Positions 24,844-32,825 of a DNA stretch of 33,007 nucleotides are shown here, piece after piece; position 1 is the stretch's first letter; each line of letters opens with the position of its first letter. Location: assembly GCA_017504945.1 (NCBI GenBank), contig JAFVQJ010000011.1, positions 1 to 33,007 on the forward strand, read 5' to 3'. Origin of the DNA: Clostridia bacterium. Lineage in GTDB: Bacteria > Bacillota > Clostridia > Oscillospirales > RGIG5299. Made by a program: the position numbers and the translations under genes. The notes beneath the pieces were generated by a model. The model did not search any database. It worked only from the letters and a program-made list of their open reading frames with translations, and was not told the origin of the DNA.

Positions 24844-24865
24844 AAAAACAAAAGGAGAAAACAAA

Positions 24866-25699
24866 ATGGCATATACCAATTTCAAACCTAACGTATGGGC
24901 AAAGGCAATAGAGAGAGAAAGAGATACCCTCTCGGTAGGCGCAGCCCTCTGTAACAGAAGCTACGAGAAGGACGTAGCAAATATGGGAAGCTCTATTCAG
25001 ATAAACTGGACAAAGCGTCCCACCGTAAACACCTACACCGTAGGCACCGATATCCTCGCTCCCGAAACTCTCGAGGGCGCAGGCTCCACCACCCTCAACA
25101 TCGACCAGCTCAAATACGTAAACTTTATGGTCGATGACGTCGACGAGCTTCAGTCGGCACCCGACATAATGGAGAGCTGTATGCACGAAGCGGCAGCCGC
25201 TATTGCGGCAGACGCCGATAAGTACGTTTACAACCTCTACGGCGAGGCGGGCCATACCATTTCAAGCCTCGGTCCCACTCCCGACAACATAACAGCCATA
25301 ATCGCACAGGCGGCAAAGAAGCTTTATGAAAGCAACGTACCGCAGAACGAGGAGCTTTTCCTCGAGGTATCTCCCGCCATCTACCAGATACTCTGGCAGG
25401 CAAAGGTGCTTCGCGAGGCTCCCAACTCCGACACTCTCGGAACCGGCTTCGTGGGAATGTTCGATAACTTCAAGGTATATATGAGCAACTGCATAGTAAA
25501 GGATGCCGCAAACTACCATTTCTGCTATGCAAGAACGAGAAAGGCTATTGCCTTCGTAGGACAGATGAAGAAGATGGAGGCTTATCGCCCCGAGGGTCTT
25601 TTTGCCGACGCGGTAAAGGGACTTCACGTTTACGGCGCGAAGGTGGTACGTCCCTCCGAGCTCGTTGTTCTTAAGCTCTGCACCGGCCCCGAGGCTTAA
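24866..25699 (+). CDS. Phage major capsid protein
   Basis: A 277-residue coat protein, most likely of the HK97 fold and close to the P22 coat group: MAYTNFKPNVWAKAIERERD at the start, a conserved GSSIQINWTKRPTVNTYTVG strand, and the A-domain end AYRPEGLFADAVKGLHVYGAKVV. P22 coat is about 430 residues, so the extra inserted domain seems to be absent. It has a strong AAGGAG site. A stable hairpin follows at 25715-25745, as is common after highly expressed coat genes. No frame damage is seen. Confidence 0.9.
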   Translation: MAYTNFKPNVWAKAIERERDTLSVGAALCNRSYEKDVANMGSSIQINWTKRPTVNTYTVGTDILAPETLEGAGSTTLNIDQLKYVNFMVDDVDELQSAPDIMESCMHEAAAAIAADADKYVYNLYGEAGHTISSLGPTPDNITAIIAQAAKKLYESNVPQNEELFLEVSPAIYQILWQAKVLREAPNSDTLGTGFVGMFDNFKVYMSNCIVKDAANYHFCYARTRKAIAFVGQMKKMEAYRPEGLFADAVKGLHVYGAKVVRPSELVVLKLCTGPEA

Positions 25700-25714
25700 A
25701 ATACGGTTAAAAAA

Positions 25715-25745
25715 TTGCTTGCCCGAATTAAATTCGGGCAAGCAA
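25715..25745 (+). other. Intercistronic hairpin after the coat gene
   Basis: A perfect 13-bp stem (25715-25727 with 25733-25745) with a 5-nt loop lies between coat and adaptor genes. It has no T tract, so it more likely protects the coat message or lowers read-through than terminates fully. Confidence 0.75.
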
Positions 25746-25763
25746 TAAAGAAAGGAGAACAAT

Positions 25764-26336
25764 ATGAGTATAACGGTAAAAGACGTTTTTGAGAAGGCAA
25801 TGGCGCTGTGCGACTATATCGGCTCCGACGGCAAGGTGCTCGAGGCGGATTTTATAACGGTATTTCGCAAAAGAGCGCCCGCCCTGTGCGATATTGCCCA
25901 GCGTGAGCTCATCTGCTACGTAAAATACCAAAGGGATGCCGAGCTCGACTTTGCAAATTCGAAAAGCCTTCCGCTTCCGGAGGATTTTCTGTCGGTCGTT
26001 TCCTTAGAGCCTGCCGCAAAAAGTGTTATCGTGGGTAAGAAGATAGAAGCGGTAAACGGATTTTCGGGAAAGCAGCGTCTTGTCTACTTGGCGTCGCCTG
26101 CGGCGGTAACCGACGAGAACGGCACCTTTTCCTTTTCCGATAACGAAATTATATCGACTCTTCCTTACTATCTCGCCGCCGTTTATATGAAGGATGAAAA
26201 CGCCTCGCTCTCGGGCGAGCTGTTCTCAAGCTACGAAACGGCAAAGAGCCGCTTAAGATTGGCACAGTCGCAGGGCTTTTTTGAGGATATTGCCGATACC
26301 GTCGGAACGGAGTGTGGATGCTGTGGCACGTTCTGA
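25764..26336 (+). CDS. Head-tail adaptor protein (gp4/gp6-like)
   Basis: A 190-residue helical protein after the coat gene, where the ring that extends the portal is encoded. The pattern of an N-terminal helix pair (KDVFEKAMALCDYIG), a loop with LPLPEDFLSVVSLE, and a later helical end SSYETAKSRLRLAQSQG fits head-completion adaptors. It ends in CGCCGTF. The next gene starts 14 bases before its stop. It would sit between the portal and the hub protein. Confidence 0.75.
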   Translation: MSITVKDVFEKAMALCDYIGSDGKVLEADFITVFRKRAPALCDIAQRELICYVKYQRDAELDFANSKSLPLPEDFLSVVSLEPAAKSVIVGKKIEAVNGFSGKQRLVYLASPAAVTDENGTFSFSDNEIISTLPYYLAAVYMKDENASLSGELFSSYETAKSRLRLAQSQGFFEDIADTVGTECGCCGTF

Positions 26337-26895
26337 TTCGGTTCTTTCGATAAAGACCTTTTTCGGAATAAACGATAACGTCTTTGCGAAAAAAACGCGC
26401 GTCGGCGAGGCACGAAGCCTTTGCAACTTCGTGATAACCGACGACGGAAAATTAAAAAAGCGAAAGGGCTTTAAAGTTGTTTCAACAAACGCCGTAACGG
26501 GAAAAATACTTCAGGTAATAGATTTTTGGACTACTACGATGCGAAACTATTCCTTTCTGGTCCTTACCGACGGCGCGCTGTGGGGATACCGATTTCAAAC
26601 GCGCACCTTCGAAACCGTTTACGAGCGCGCCTTAGCAGGCGAGGGCAGATGCTTCGAATACGGCGATAAGCTCTATCTTATCGGCGGCGAGTTCGTCTGC
26701 TTCGACAGAACGCTTGCGGTTAGCGAGCCGGAGCCCTATATCCCCACTCTTTATTTGAATAAATCGCCGTCGGGAAACACTTTCGAAACGTTTGAAAAGG
26801 AAAATATGCTCACCGACCTTGTCCGTGAAGAATTTCTCACAGATGCAACCTCGAAATTCTACTTGAAATATAAGAATATTTCCGATCTCAGGTAA
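26323..26895 (+). pseudogene. gp10-like packaged-DNA stabilisation protein, N-terminal part (frameshifted)
   Basis: The first 190 residues of a beta-propeller-type phage hub protein. The likely start is GTG at 26323, overlapping the adaptor gene, after GGAG. RVGEARSLCNFVITDDGKLKKRKGF is the usual opening of such proteins (list of constants, then a baseline strand). The frame ends at TAA 26893-26895, but the coding sense continues one frame back as QVNVGELSVTVSPDNVNG from about 26889. The shift must lie in 26874-26892, because the second frame has its own stop at 26871-26873. I see no classic slippery heptamer. A one-base deletion or a sequencing error is the simplest cause. Confidence 0.75.
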
Positions 26896-28004
26896 ATGTC
26901 GGCGAGCTGTCCGTAACGGTTTCACCCGATAACGTAAACGGCACCTTCACCGTTTCGCCGCCGTTACCCACAGGTATGAAGGCGGTTGCGACCTACCGCG
27001 CCGCCGAGCTTTCCTCAAACAGAGAGGAGCTTTTGAAATGCAGAAGGTCGGTATTTTACGGCGGCGTGGGAGAAAGCGATCTCTTCCTCTGGAGCGGAGA
27101 CTCCAATAAGCGCTACTACTCAAACGGCGGAAATATAACCTATTTTCCGATAGATAACTGCGATACGGTGGGCGAAAACGGATATATCGGCGATATCGTC
27201 TGCTACTACGACAGAATGGTGATATTCACCTCGAGCGGAATATACTCAAGCGAGCTTCACCTCTCGGAAAACGGCGACGTTTCCTATCCCGTAACGCTGC
27301 TCAATTCAAGCTGTAAAAATATAGTCGGAAATGCGGCGGTCGTTGATAATTCTCCCGTTTTTATAAACTCAAACAGCATAAAGCGCATAGAATCCACCGC
27401 CGTGCGAAGCGAAAAGAATCTTTCGGTAATAAGCGACAGAATATCGGGATTGCTCAGACAGCACACCTTCAATGCCCTTTACGACGTAGAGAGCAGAAAC
27501 GAGCTGTGGATGACCGCTGATAACACCGTCGTGATTTGGAACTACAAAAACGACGTCTTTTACACCTTCGAGGGCATAAGGGTAGGATATCTTTGCGATA
27601 GACCTCTTACACTTACCTTTTTCGATACCGACGGCTACTATTGCGAATTTACAGAGGACGGTTTCGATCAAAAAAGCGACGGCACCACGTCGGCGATATC
27701 GGCATATTGCTATCTTGAGGGTCTTGACTTCGGCTCTGCCTTCAGAAAAAAGCAGTTAAACGATATTTTCGTCAAAACGGAAAAGTCGGAAAATGTCGGC
27801 GGCGAGATAGCGGTAATAGGCGATATAAGCGAGGAAAGCTCAAAAAGCCTTGCAATAAAGGGAGGGCTTAACCGACTTCACTTAAGGAACGAGCGCTTTT
27901 ATACCCTCGATCTGCTGATCCGCTCGCAAAATGTAAACGAGGCGCTTGAGATCGACGAGATAGCGGTTGCCGTGACCGATATAAGCACGGTAAACAGAAA
28001 ATAA
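26889..28004 (+). pseudogene. gp10-like packaged-DNA stabilisation protein, C-terminal part
   Basis: This is the rest of the hub protein, open from 26874 to 28004 in the second frame; the first ATG is at 26976. It shows the propeller strands of gp10-like proteins, such as CRRSVFYGGVGESDLFLWSGDSN and YYDRMVIFTSSGIYS, and ends in a C-terminal sandwich. Together with the first part it makes about 560 residues, near the 472 of P22 gp10. In P22 this protein closes the portal after packaging. If the 26874-26892 shift is real, this half would need separate initiation, and no good ribosome site is seen. Confidence 0.7.
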
Positions 28005-28017
28005 AGGAGATGAAGAA

Positions 28018-28806
28018 ATGAAGGAAACGAACAAGCTTTTGAAGGATATAAACGGACTTATGAAGGGCATCGGTGAAAGCAAGACGGTGTCGGAGAAGGC
28101 GGCGGCAAATCGTGCAGTTGCATCGCTTGCGTCGGCGGTGAAGAAGCTTAAGGCAGAGTCGGACTTAAAAAGAGCAAGGCTTGACGCAAAAAGCGAGGCC
28201 GATAAAGAGCTGCTTCGCCAAAACGTCGGAAGCGCGGTAAAGCAAAACGCCGAAAATAAGGCTGATATCGACGCATCTGCACGAAAAACGGCAAGAATAA
28301 CGAGTCTTAAAAATGTCTATAACGGCATAACCGGCAAGGAGGCCGAAGATGACGGACTTGATATTCTTGAAAGAGCTCTTAACGAAAAGGGAATAAAGGA
28401 TAAGGAGCTTAAGGAAACGGTGTGGTCGCTCGAGCAGAAGGCGGCAGCCGAGGAAAAGGCAAGAGCCGAGGAGAGAAAGCGAATAGACGAGGAGGAAAAG
28501 GCCTCCGAGCGAAAGCTTATCGACGATACCAAGGTAAAGCTCGAGGAGATAAAGACGAAGCTCTCTGCAGAGCAGCTTGACAAGGATATAAGCAATAAGC
28601 TCGAGCAGGGAGGCTCGCTTACCGATAAAGAGATAGAAACGCTCTGCAACAACCTCATCAAAAACTCCACCTATCGCGGTACGGCGTATAAAAGTCTGTT
28701 AAAGCGCGAGTTTCTCATAATGAAGGAGAGCGGAATGTTTACCGACTACGATATCGAAAGGGTAAGAAAGCTGCTCTACCTTGAAAACGAGGAGGATCTC
28801 TATTGA
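28018..28806 (+). CDS. Long coiled-coil protein at the needle position
   Basis: A 262-residue soluble protein, very rich in Lys, Glu and Ala. Residues 20-90 and 135-200 are strong coiled coil, with EERKRIDEEEKASERK as the most repetitive part. The C-terminal 60 residues (STYRGTAYKSLLKREFL) look globular. It follows the hub gene by 13 bases, where P22 encodes its trimeric needle gp26, also a coiled coil of similar length. I do not recognise the family and offer this only from place and shape; an ejection or scaffold-like protein is another reading. It overlaps the holin start by four bases. Confidence 0.7.
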   Translation: MKETNKLLKDINGLMKGIGESKTVSEKAAANRAVASLASAVKKLKAESDLKRARLDAKSEADKELLRQNVGSAVKQNAENKADIDASARKTARITSLKNVYNGITGKEAEDDGLDILERALNEKGIKDKELKETVWSLEQKAAAEEKARAEERKRIDEEEKASERKLIDDTKVKLEEIKTKLSAEQLDKDISNKLEQGGSLTDKEIETLCNNLIKNSTYRGTAYKSLLKREFLIMKESGMFTDYDIERVRKLLYLENEEDLY

Positions 28807-29192
28807 ACACGGTAACTTTTGCGTTAAAGGGGGCTTTTGCGGCGGTGTTCACCTTTATAACCTATCTTTTCGGCGGATTTGATATCCCCGTCATCACTCT
28901 TCTCGTTTTTATAATACTCGACTATATAACGGGTGTTATATCGGCGGTATTTACAAAAACGCTCTCAAGCAGCTACGGACTTTTGGGAATACTCAAAAAG
29001 ATAGCTATACTCTGTTGCGTAGTGGTGGCGGTAATGCTTGACCGCCTGCTTGAGACCGATTTTATATTCAAAACGGCGTTTTGCTATTTTATGATAGCCA
29101 ACGAAGGCATTTCGGTGCTGGAAAACGCGGGCAAGATGGGAATACCTCTTCCGCAAAAGCTGCTTGATGCCTTAAAGCAGTTAAAGGAATAA
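28803..29192 (+). CDS. Phage holin (Phage_holin_4/toxin secretion family)
   Basis: A 129-residue membrane protein with three to four hydrophobic segments. The signature LLVFIILDYITGVISAVFTKTLSS, followed by GLLGILKKIAILCCVVVAVMLD, is typical of the Cph1-type holin family. The end AGKMGIPLPQKLLDALKQLKE is also typical. Holins open the membrane so that an endolysin can reach the wall; no endolysin gene is seen here. It starts inside the upstream gene (ATG overlap) and is the last gene of the module. Confidence 0.9.
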   Translation: MNTVTFALKGAFAAVFTFITYLFGGFDIPVITLLVFIILDYITGVISAVFTKTLSSSYGLLGILKKIAILCCVVVAVMLDRLLETDFIFKTAFCYFMIANEGISVLENAGKMGIPLPQKLLDALKQLKE

Positions 29193-29231
29193 ATTTTAAA
29201 ACATACCTCGTCCTTCGCGAGAAAAAAGAAA

Positions 29232-29255
29232 GCCCCGTTTCAGAAGAAACGGGGC
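29232..29255 (-). terminator. Terminator of the antiporter operon
   Basis: A perfect 10-bp GC-rich stem (29232-29241 with 29246-29255) and AGAA loop. On the minus strand it runs into TTTCTTTTTTC. No terminator of its own is seen for the phage module in the 72-bp gap. Confidence 0.85.
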
Positions 29256-29264
29256 AAACGTTAT

Positions 29265-30497
29265 TTAAGCGGCTTTCTTTTTCTTTTCGGGCTTTGCTAT
29301 TTCTCCCGCCTTCTGAAGAGCGATCTTCGTGAGAACGGGGCCGAAAAGCTCGTAAATGAGGGTTGCACAGAGAACTACCGTGGTAACCGTTCCCGCAATA
29401 TCGGGGAAGGTGGCGGCAACTATCTGCGACATACCTATCGCAACACCCGCCTGCGGCAGAAGTGCAACGCCGAGGTATTTTCTTATGTTCGGGTCTGCCT
29501 TGGTAATGGTTGCACCGAGGAATGCGCCGAACCACTTGCCTGCCGAACGTGTTACGAGATAAACTACGCCCACGACACCTACCGAAACGACGGTGGCGAG
29601 GTTAAGCTCTGCGCCCGAAATTGCAAAGAAGAGCAAGAAGAGCGGGGGAGTCCATCTTTCAGAGCCCTCCATAATGGAAACGGCGTCGTCCTTGAGGTTG
29701 CAAAATGCCGCGCCTATCATCATACATACGAGAAGCGAGGAAAGCGGAATTCCGAGTAACTCGTCAAATGCAATGGAAGCACCAACGCCGGCAAAAACGG
29801 AAACTATCATAAGACAGAGCTTGTTGCTCCTGGAGTGGAAGAAACGAACGACCACCGCAAGCAAAACGCCGATAACACAGCCTACTGCGAGTGAGATCAC
29901 TATTTCCAAAAGGGGATCTATAAGTATAGTCTTAACGCTTATTCCGGCATCGGAATGTATTGCCATTGCAATGGAATTGGAAATTGCAAAGACCATAAGA
30001 CCGATAGCGTCGTCAAGTGCAACGACGGGTAAGAGCGCCTCGGTAACGGGACCCTTTGCCTTATACTGCTTAACGACCATAAGAGTCGCCGCAGGAGCGG
30101 TGGCGGTGGCTATAGCGCCGAGAACGATCGCCTCTGCGGGAGTGGTAAGACCGAACACCGCAAGTAACAAAAGACCTGCATCAACGAAGAAAACGGTGGT
30201 AAGAGCCTGAAAAAAGGTTATGGTTATTACCTTTCCGCCTATTCTCTTTATGTTCTGTATCTTAAATTCGCCGCCGATGGAAAATGCGATAAATCCGAGT
30301 GCAATGGTGGTGATTATCGAGAAGCTTTCGATAGTCTCGTGGCTTAATAATCTGAGACAGCTCGGTCCGATAAGCAGACCTGCAACGAGGTAGGCGGTAA
30401 CGTTGGGAAGATGGATGAGCTTTGCAAGACGTCCCACCGCCAGAGAAACGGCAATAAGAACGGTTATGCCTAAAATAATTTCAAGTGTCGTGCTCAT
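29265..30497 (-). CDS. Cation/proton antiporter (CPA2, Kef-type)
   Basis: A 410-residue membrane protein with about 12 hydrophobic segments. The start at 30497 (MSTTLEIILG) is one base after the PII-like stop, so the two are coupled; GGAGGG lies 15 bases upstream. Family blocks are LPNVTAYLVAGLLIGPS, the AIATATAPAATLMV segment and VALDDAIGLMVFAI with the Asp pair used in CPA exchangers. No RCK/TrkA-N domain is attached. The cation (Na+ or K+) cannot be told. The terminal KPEKKKKAA tail is cytoplasmic. Confidence 0.9.
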   Translation of the reverse strand: MSTTLEIILGITVLIAVSLAVGRLAKLIHLPNVTAYLVAGLLIGPSCLRLLSHETIESFSIITTIALGFIAFSIGGEFKIQNIKRIGGKVITITFFQALTTVFFVDAGLLLLAVFGLTTPAEAIVLGAIATATAPAATLMVVKQYKAKGPVTEALLPVVALDDAIGLMVFAISNSIAMAIHSDAGISVKTILIDPLLEIVISLAVGCVIGVLLAVVVRFFHSRSNKLCLMIVSVFAGVGASIAFDELLGIPLSSLLVCMMIGAAFCNLKDDAVSIMEGSERWTPPLFLLFFAISGAELNLATVVSVGVVGVVYLVTRSAGKWFGAFLGATITKADPNIRKYLGVALLPQAGVAIGMSQIVAATFPDIAGTVTTVVLCATLIYELFGPVLTKIALQKAGEIAKPEKKKKAA

Positions 30498-30498
30498 T

Positions 30499-30837
30499 TT
30501 AGAATTTAAGACCCTCCACATAGCTTACGGGTACTGCGAACATAATACCCGTGTCGGGCTTGTCAAGACCGCCCGTAACGTCGTTTACTACCTTCGAGAT
30601 AGCGGGAATTCTGTCCTCGTCGGTAACGAGGAAGATTATCTTGCTCTTCTCTCTCTCGGGATTTAAGAACATACGGAACGCGGTGGTGAAGCTGATCTCA
30701 TCCTCCTGATAAAGAGCGTGAGCCATACCGGTGGACTCGAAAATGGTCGCACCGTAAATATTGTGCTGTGTAAACTCGTGTAAAAGAGTGTCGAAGCAGC
30801 TGGTTTTGTTAAGAACGATGGTAAGCATTACTTTCAT
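30499..30837 (-). CDS. PII-like signalling protein
   Basis: A 112-residue protein with the PII-type beta-alpha-beta fold: MKVMLTIVLNKTSCFDTLLHEF, GATIFESTGMAHAL and the end VVNDVTGGLDKPDTGIMFAVPVSYVEGL. The uridylylation site of GlnB is absent. PII-like proteins are often encoded beside transporters and sense nucleotides to gate them; here the partner is probably the antiporter next to it. A perfect AAGGAGG lies upstream, overlapping the end of typA. Confidence 0.75.
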   Translation of the reverse strand: MKVMLTIVLNKTSCFDTLLHEFTQHNIYGATIFESTGMAHALYQEDEISFTTAFRMFLNPEREKSKIIFLVTDEDRIPAISKVVNDVTGGLDKPDTGIMFAVPVSYVEGLKF

Positions 30838-30851
30838 TTTTGTTTTCCTCC

Positions 30852-32672
30852 TTATTTGTTGTGTGCCGCTATGCGCATTCTCTGCGCGTGGTCGAGTATT
30901 TTCTTTCTTATTCTTATGTTTTTGGGAGTTACCTCCAAAAGCTCGTCGGAGCTCATAAACTCAAGGCTTTCCTCGAGGCTGAGCTTTGTGTGGGGGACGA
31001 GGCGAAGCGCATCGTCCTTGCCTGCGGCACGCATATTCGTCTGTTGCTTTTTCTTGCAGACGTTTACCGCGATATCGTCACCCTTGGGAGAGGAGCCTAC
31101 GACCATTCCCGCATAAACGGGAACGCCTGCGCCGATAAACAGCCTTCCTCTTTCCTGAGCGTTGAAAAGTCCGTAGGTTATGGATTCGCCCGATTCAAAT
31201 GCAATAAGCGCACCTGCCGAGCGGGTGGGTATCTCACCCTTATAGGGCTCGTAGCTGTGGAAAATGGTGTTTAAAATACCTTTTCCTCGGGTATCGGTGA
31301 GAAATTCGTTTCTGTATCCGAAAAGACCGCGTGAGGGAACGTAGAAGGTGAGCCTCGTTCTGCCGCCCATCGGCACGGAGGCGACCATCTCGCCCTTTCT
31401 TCTTCCGAGCTTCTCAATAACAGAGCCGACGTATTCGTCGGGCGCGTCGACCGAGACCTCTTCAATAGGCTCGCATTTAACACCGTCTATCTCTCTCATA
31501 ATAACGGTGGGGCTTGAAACCTGAAATTCATAGCCCTCGCGGCGCATCGTTTCAATGAGTATCGAAAGGTGCATCTCGCCTCTGCCCATTACCTTGAAGC
31601 ACTCGGTTGAATCGGTATCGAAGACCTTGAGCGAAACGTCCTTCAAAAGCTCCTTGTAAAGTCTTTCGCGAAGATGCCTTGAGGTTACGAACTTGCCCTC
31701 TCTGCCTGCAAATGGGCTGTCGTTTACCATAAAGTTCATTTCAACGGTGGGCTCCGATATTTTAACGAATGGAATGGGGGTAACGTCTGCGGGTTCGCAA
31801 ACGGTGTCGCCTATCGTAAGCTCCTCTATTCCCGAAAGGGAAACGATATCGCCGACGGTTGCCGAATCAACGCCCGTCTTTCCAAGACCCGAGAAGGTTG
31901 AAACGGTGTTTACCCTTGCTTTGTAGGGAGCGGAATTTCCGTGGTAGTTGCAGACCACTACGTCGCTGTTTGCCTTCAAAACGCCGCGCTCTATTCTTCC
32001 AACGCCTATTCTGCCTATATAATCGGAGTAGTCGAGCGAGGAGATGAGCATTTGAAGGGGAGCGCTCTCGTCGCCCTCGGGGGGATCTATGTAGTTTATG
32101 ATAGTGTCGAAAAGGGGAGTCATATCCTCCGTCTGCTTATCGGGGAGATAAGAGGCGGTGCCGCTTCTGCCCGAACAGAAGATAAAAGGACTGTCAAGCT
32201 GTTCGACGGTGGCGTTAAGCTCTAAAAACAGCTCCAGGACCTCGTCGTGCACCTCGGCGATTCTCGCGTCGGGCTTATCTACCTTGTTGATAACGACGAT
32301 TACCTTAAGACCGAGATCAAGTGCCTTCTGAAGCACGAATCTGGTCTGCGGCATGGGACCCTCAGCTGCGTCAACGAGCAGCAAAACGCCGCTTACCATT
32401 TTAAGCACGCGCTCTACCTCGCCGCCGAAATCGGCGTGTCCGGGAGTGTCAATGATGTTTATCTTTATGTCCTTATAGATTACCGAGGTGTTTTTCGAAA
32501 GAATTGTTATGCCTCTCTCTTTTTCAAGATCGTTTGAGTCCATAACTCTTTCGGCAACCACCTGATTGTCACGGAAAACGCCCGATTGCTTCAAAAGCAC
32601 GTCTACAAGCGTGGTTTTGCCGTGGTCAACGTGGGCGATTATCGCAACGTTTCTGATGTCGTTTCTTATCAA
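30852..32672 (-). CDS. typA: Translational GTPase TypA/BipA
   Basis: A 606-residue ribosome-binding GTPase involved in 50S assembly and stress adaptation. G1 is HVDHGKTT (residues 14-21), G3 [13 protein letters not shown]4 NKVD. The C-terminal TypA domain is complete ([44 protein letters not shown]). Translation starts at a TTG (32670-32672), with AAGGAAG about eight bases upstream. It leads an operon with the PII-like and antiporter genes and has a near-consensus promoter. Confidence 0.97.
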   Translation of the reverse strand: MIRNDIRNVAIIAHVDHGKTTLVDVLLKQSGVFRDNQVVAERVMDSNDLEKERGITILSKNTSVIYKDIKINIIDTPGHADFGGEVERVLKMVSGVLLLVDAAEGPMPQTRFVLQKALDLGLKVIVVINKVDKPDARIAEVHDEVLELFLELNATVEQLDSPFIFCSGRSGTASYLPDKQTEDMTPLFDTIINYIDPPEGDESAPLQMLISSLDYSDYIGRIGVGRIERGVLKANSDVVVCNYHGNSAPYKARVNTVSTFSGLGKTGVDSATVGDIVSLSGIEELTIGDTVCEPADVTPIPFVKISEPTVEMNFMVNDSPFAGREGKFVTSRHLRERLYKELLKDVSLKVFDTDSTECFKVMGRGEMHLSILIETMRREGYEFQVSSPTVIMREIDGVKCEPIEEVSVDAPDEYVGSVIEKLGRRKGEMVASVPMGGRTRLTFYVPSRGLFGYRNEFLTDTRGKGILNTIFHSYEPYKGEIPTRSAGALIAFESGESITYGLFNAQERGRLFIGAGVPVYAGMVVGSSPKGDDIAVNVCKKKQQTNMRAAGKDDALRLVPHTKLSLEESLEFMSSDELLEVTPKNIRIRKKILDHAQRMRIAAHNK

Positions 32673-32722
32673 AATAACTACTTCCTTTTCAAAGAAGATT
32701 TTATATATTTTACCAAATATAT

Positions 32723-32751
32723 ATTATACTACTTTTTTAAACTGATTTCAA
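32723..32751 (-). promoter_or_regulatory. typA operon promoter
   Basis: On the minus strand TTGAAA (32746-32751) and perfect TATAAT (32723-32728) are 17 bases apart. The leader is about 45 nt. Array C begins about 75 bases further upstream. Confidence 0.75.
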
Positions 32752-32825
32752 TGTAATTTTGCCAAAAGAAAGATAGATTTCAGCCAAAACAGACCGCATT
32801 TTGAACAAAAAAGAGGCAACAGGGC

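Noticed and set aside
26850-26895. Programmed -1 ribosomal frameshift in the gp10-like gene
   Set aside because: No X XXY YYZ heptamer in the needed frame and no clear downstream hairpin within 10 bases; deletion or read error is simpler.
24121-27040. Shared AELSSNREEL string in the portal C-terminus and the hub protein
   Set aside because: Ten residues with partly different codons and no wider similarity around them; taken as chance.
20692-29264. Attachment sites flanking the phage module
   Set aside because: I looked for direct repeats at both ends and saw none that I could defend; the duplicated tRNA-Ala end at 15777-15980 is 5 kb away and on a different unit.
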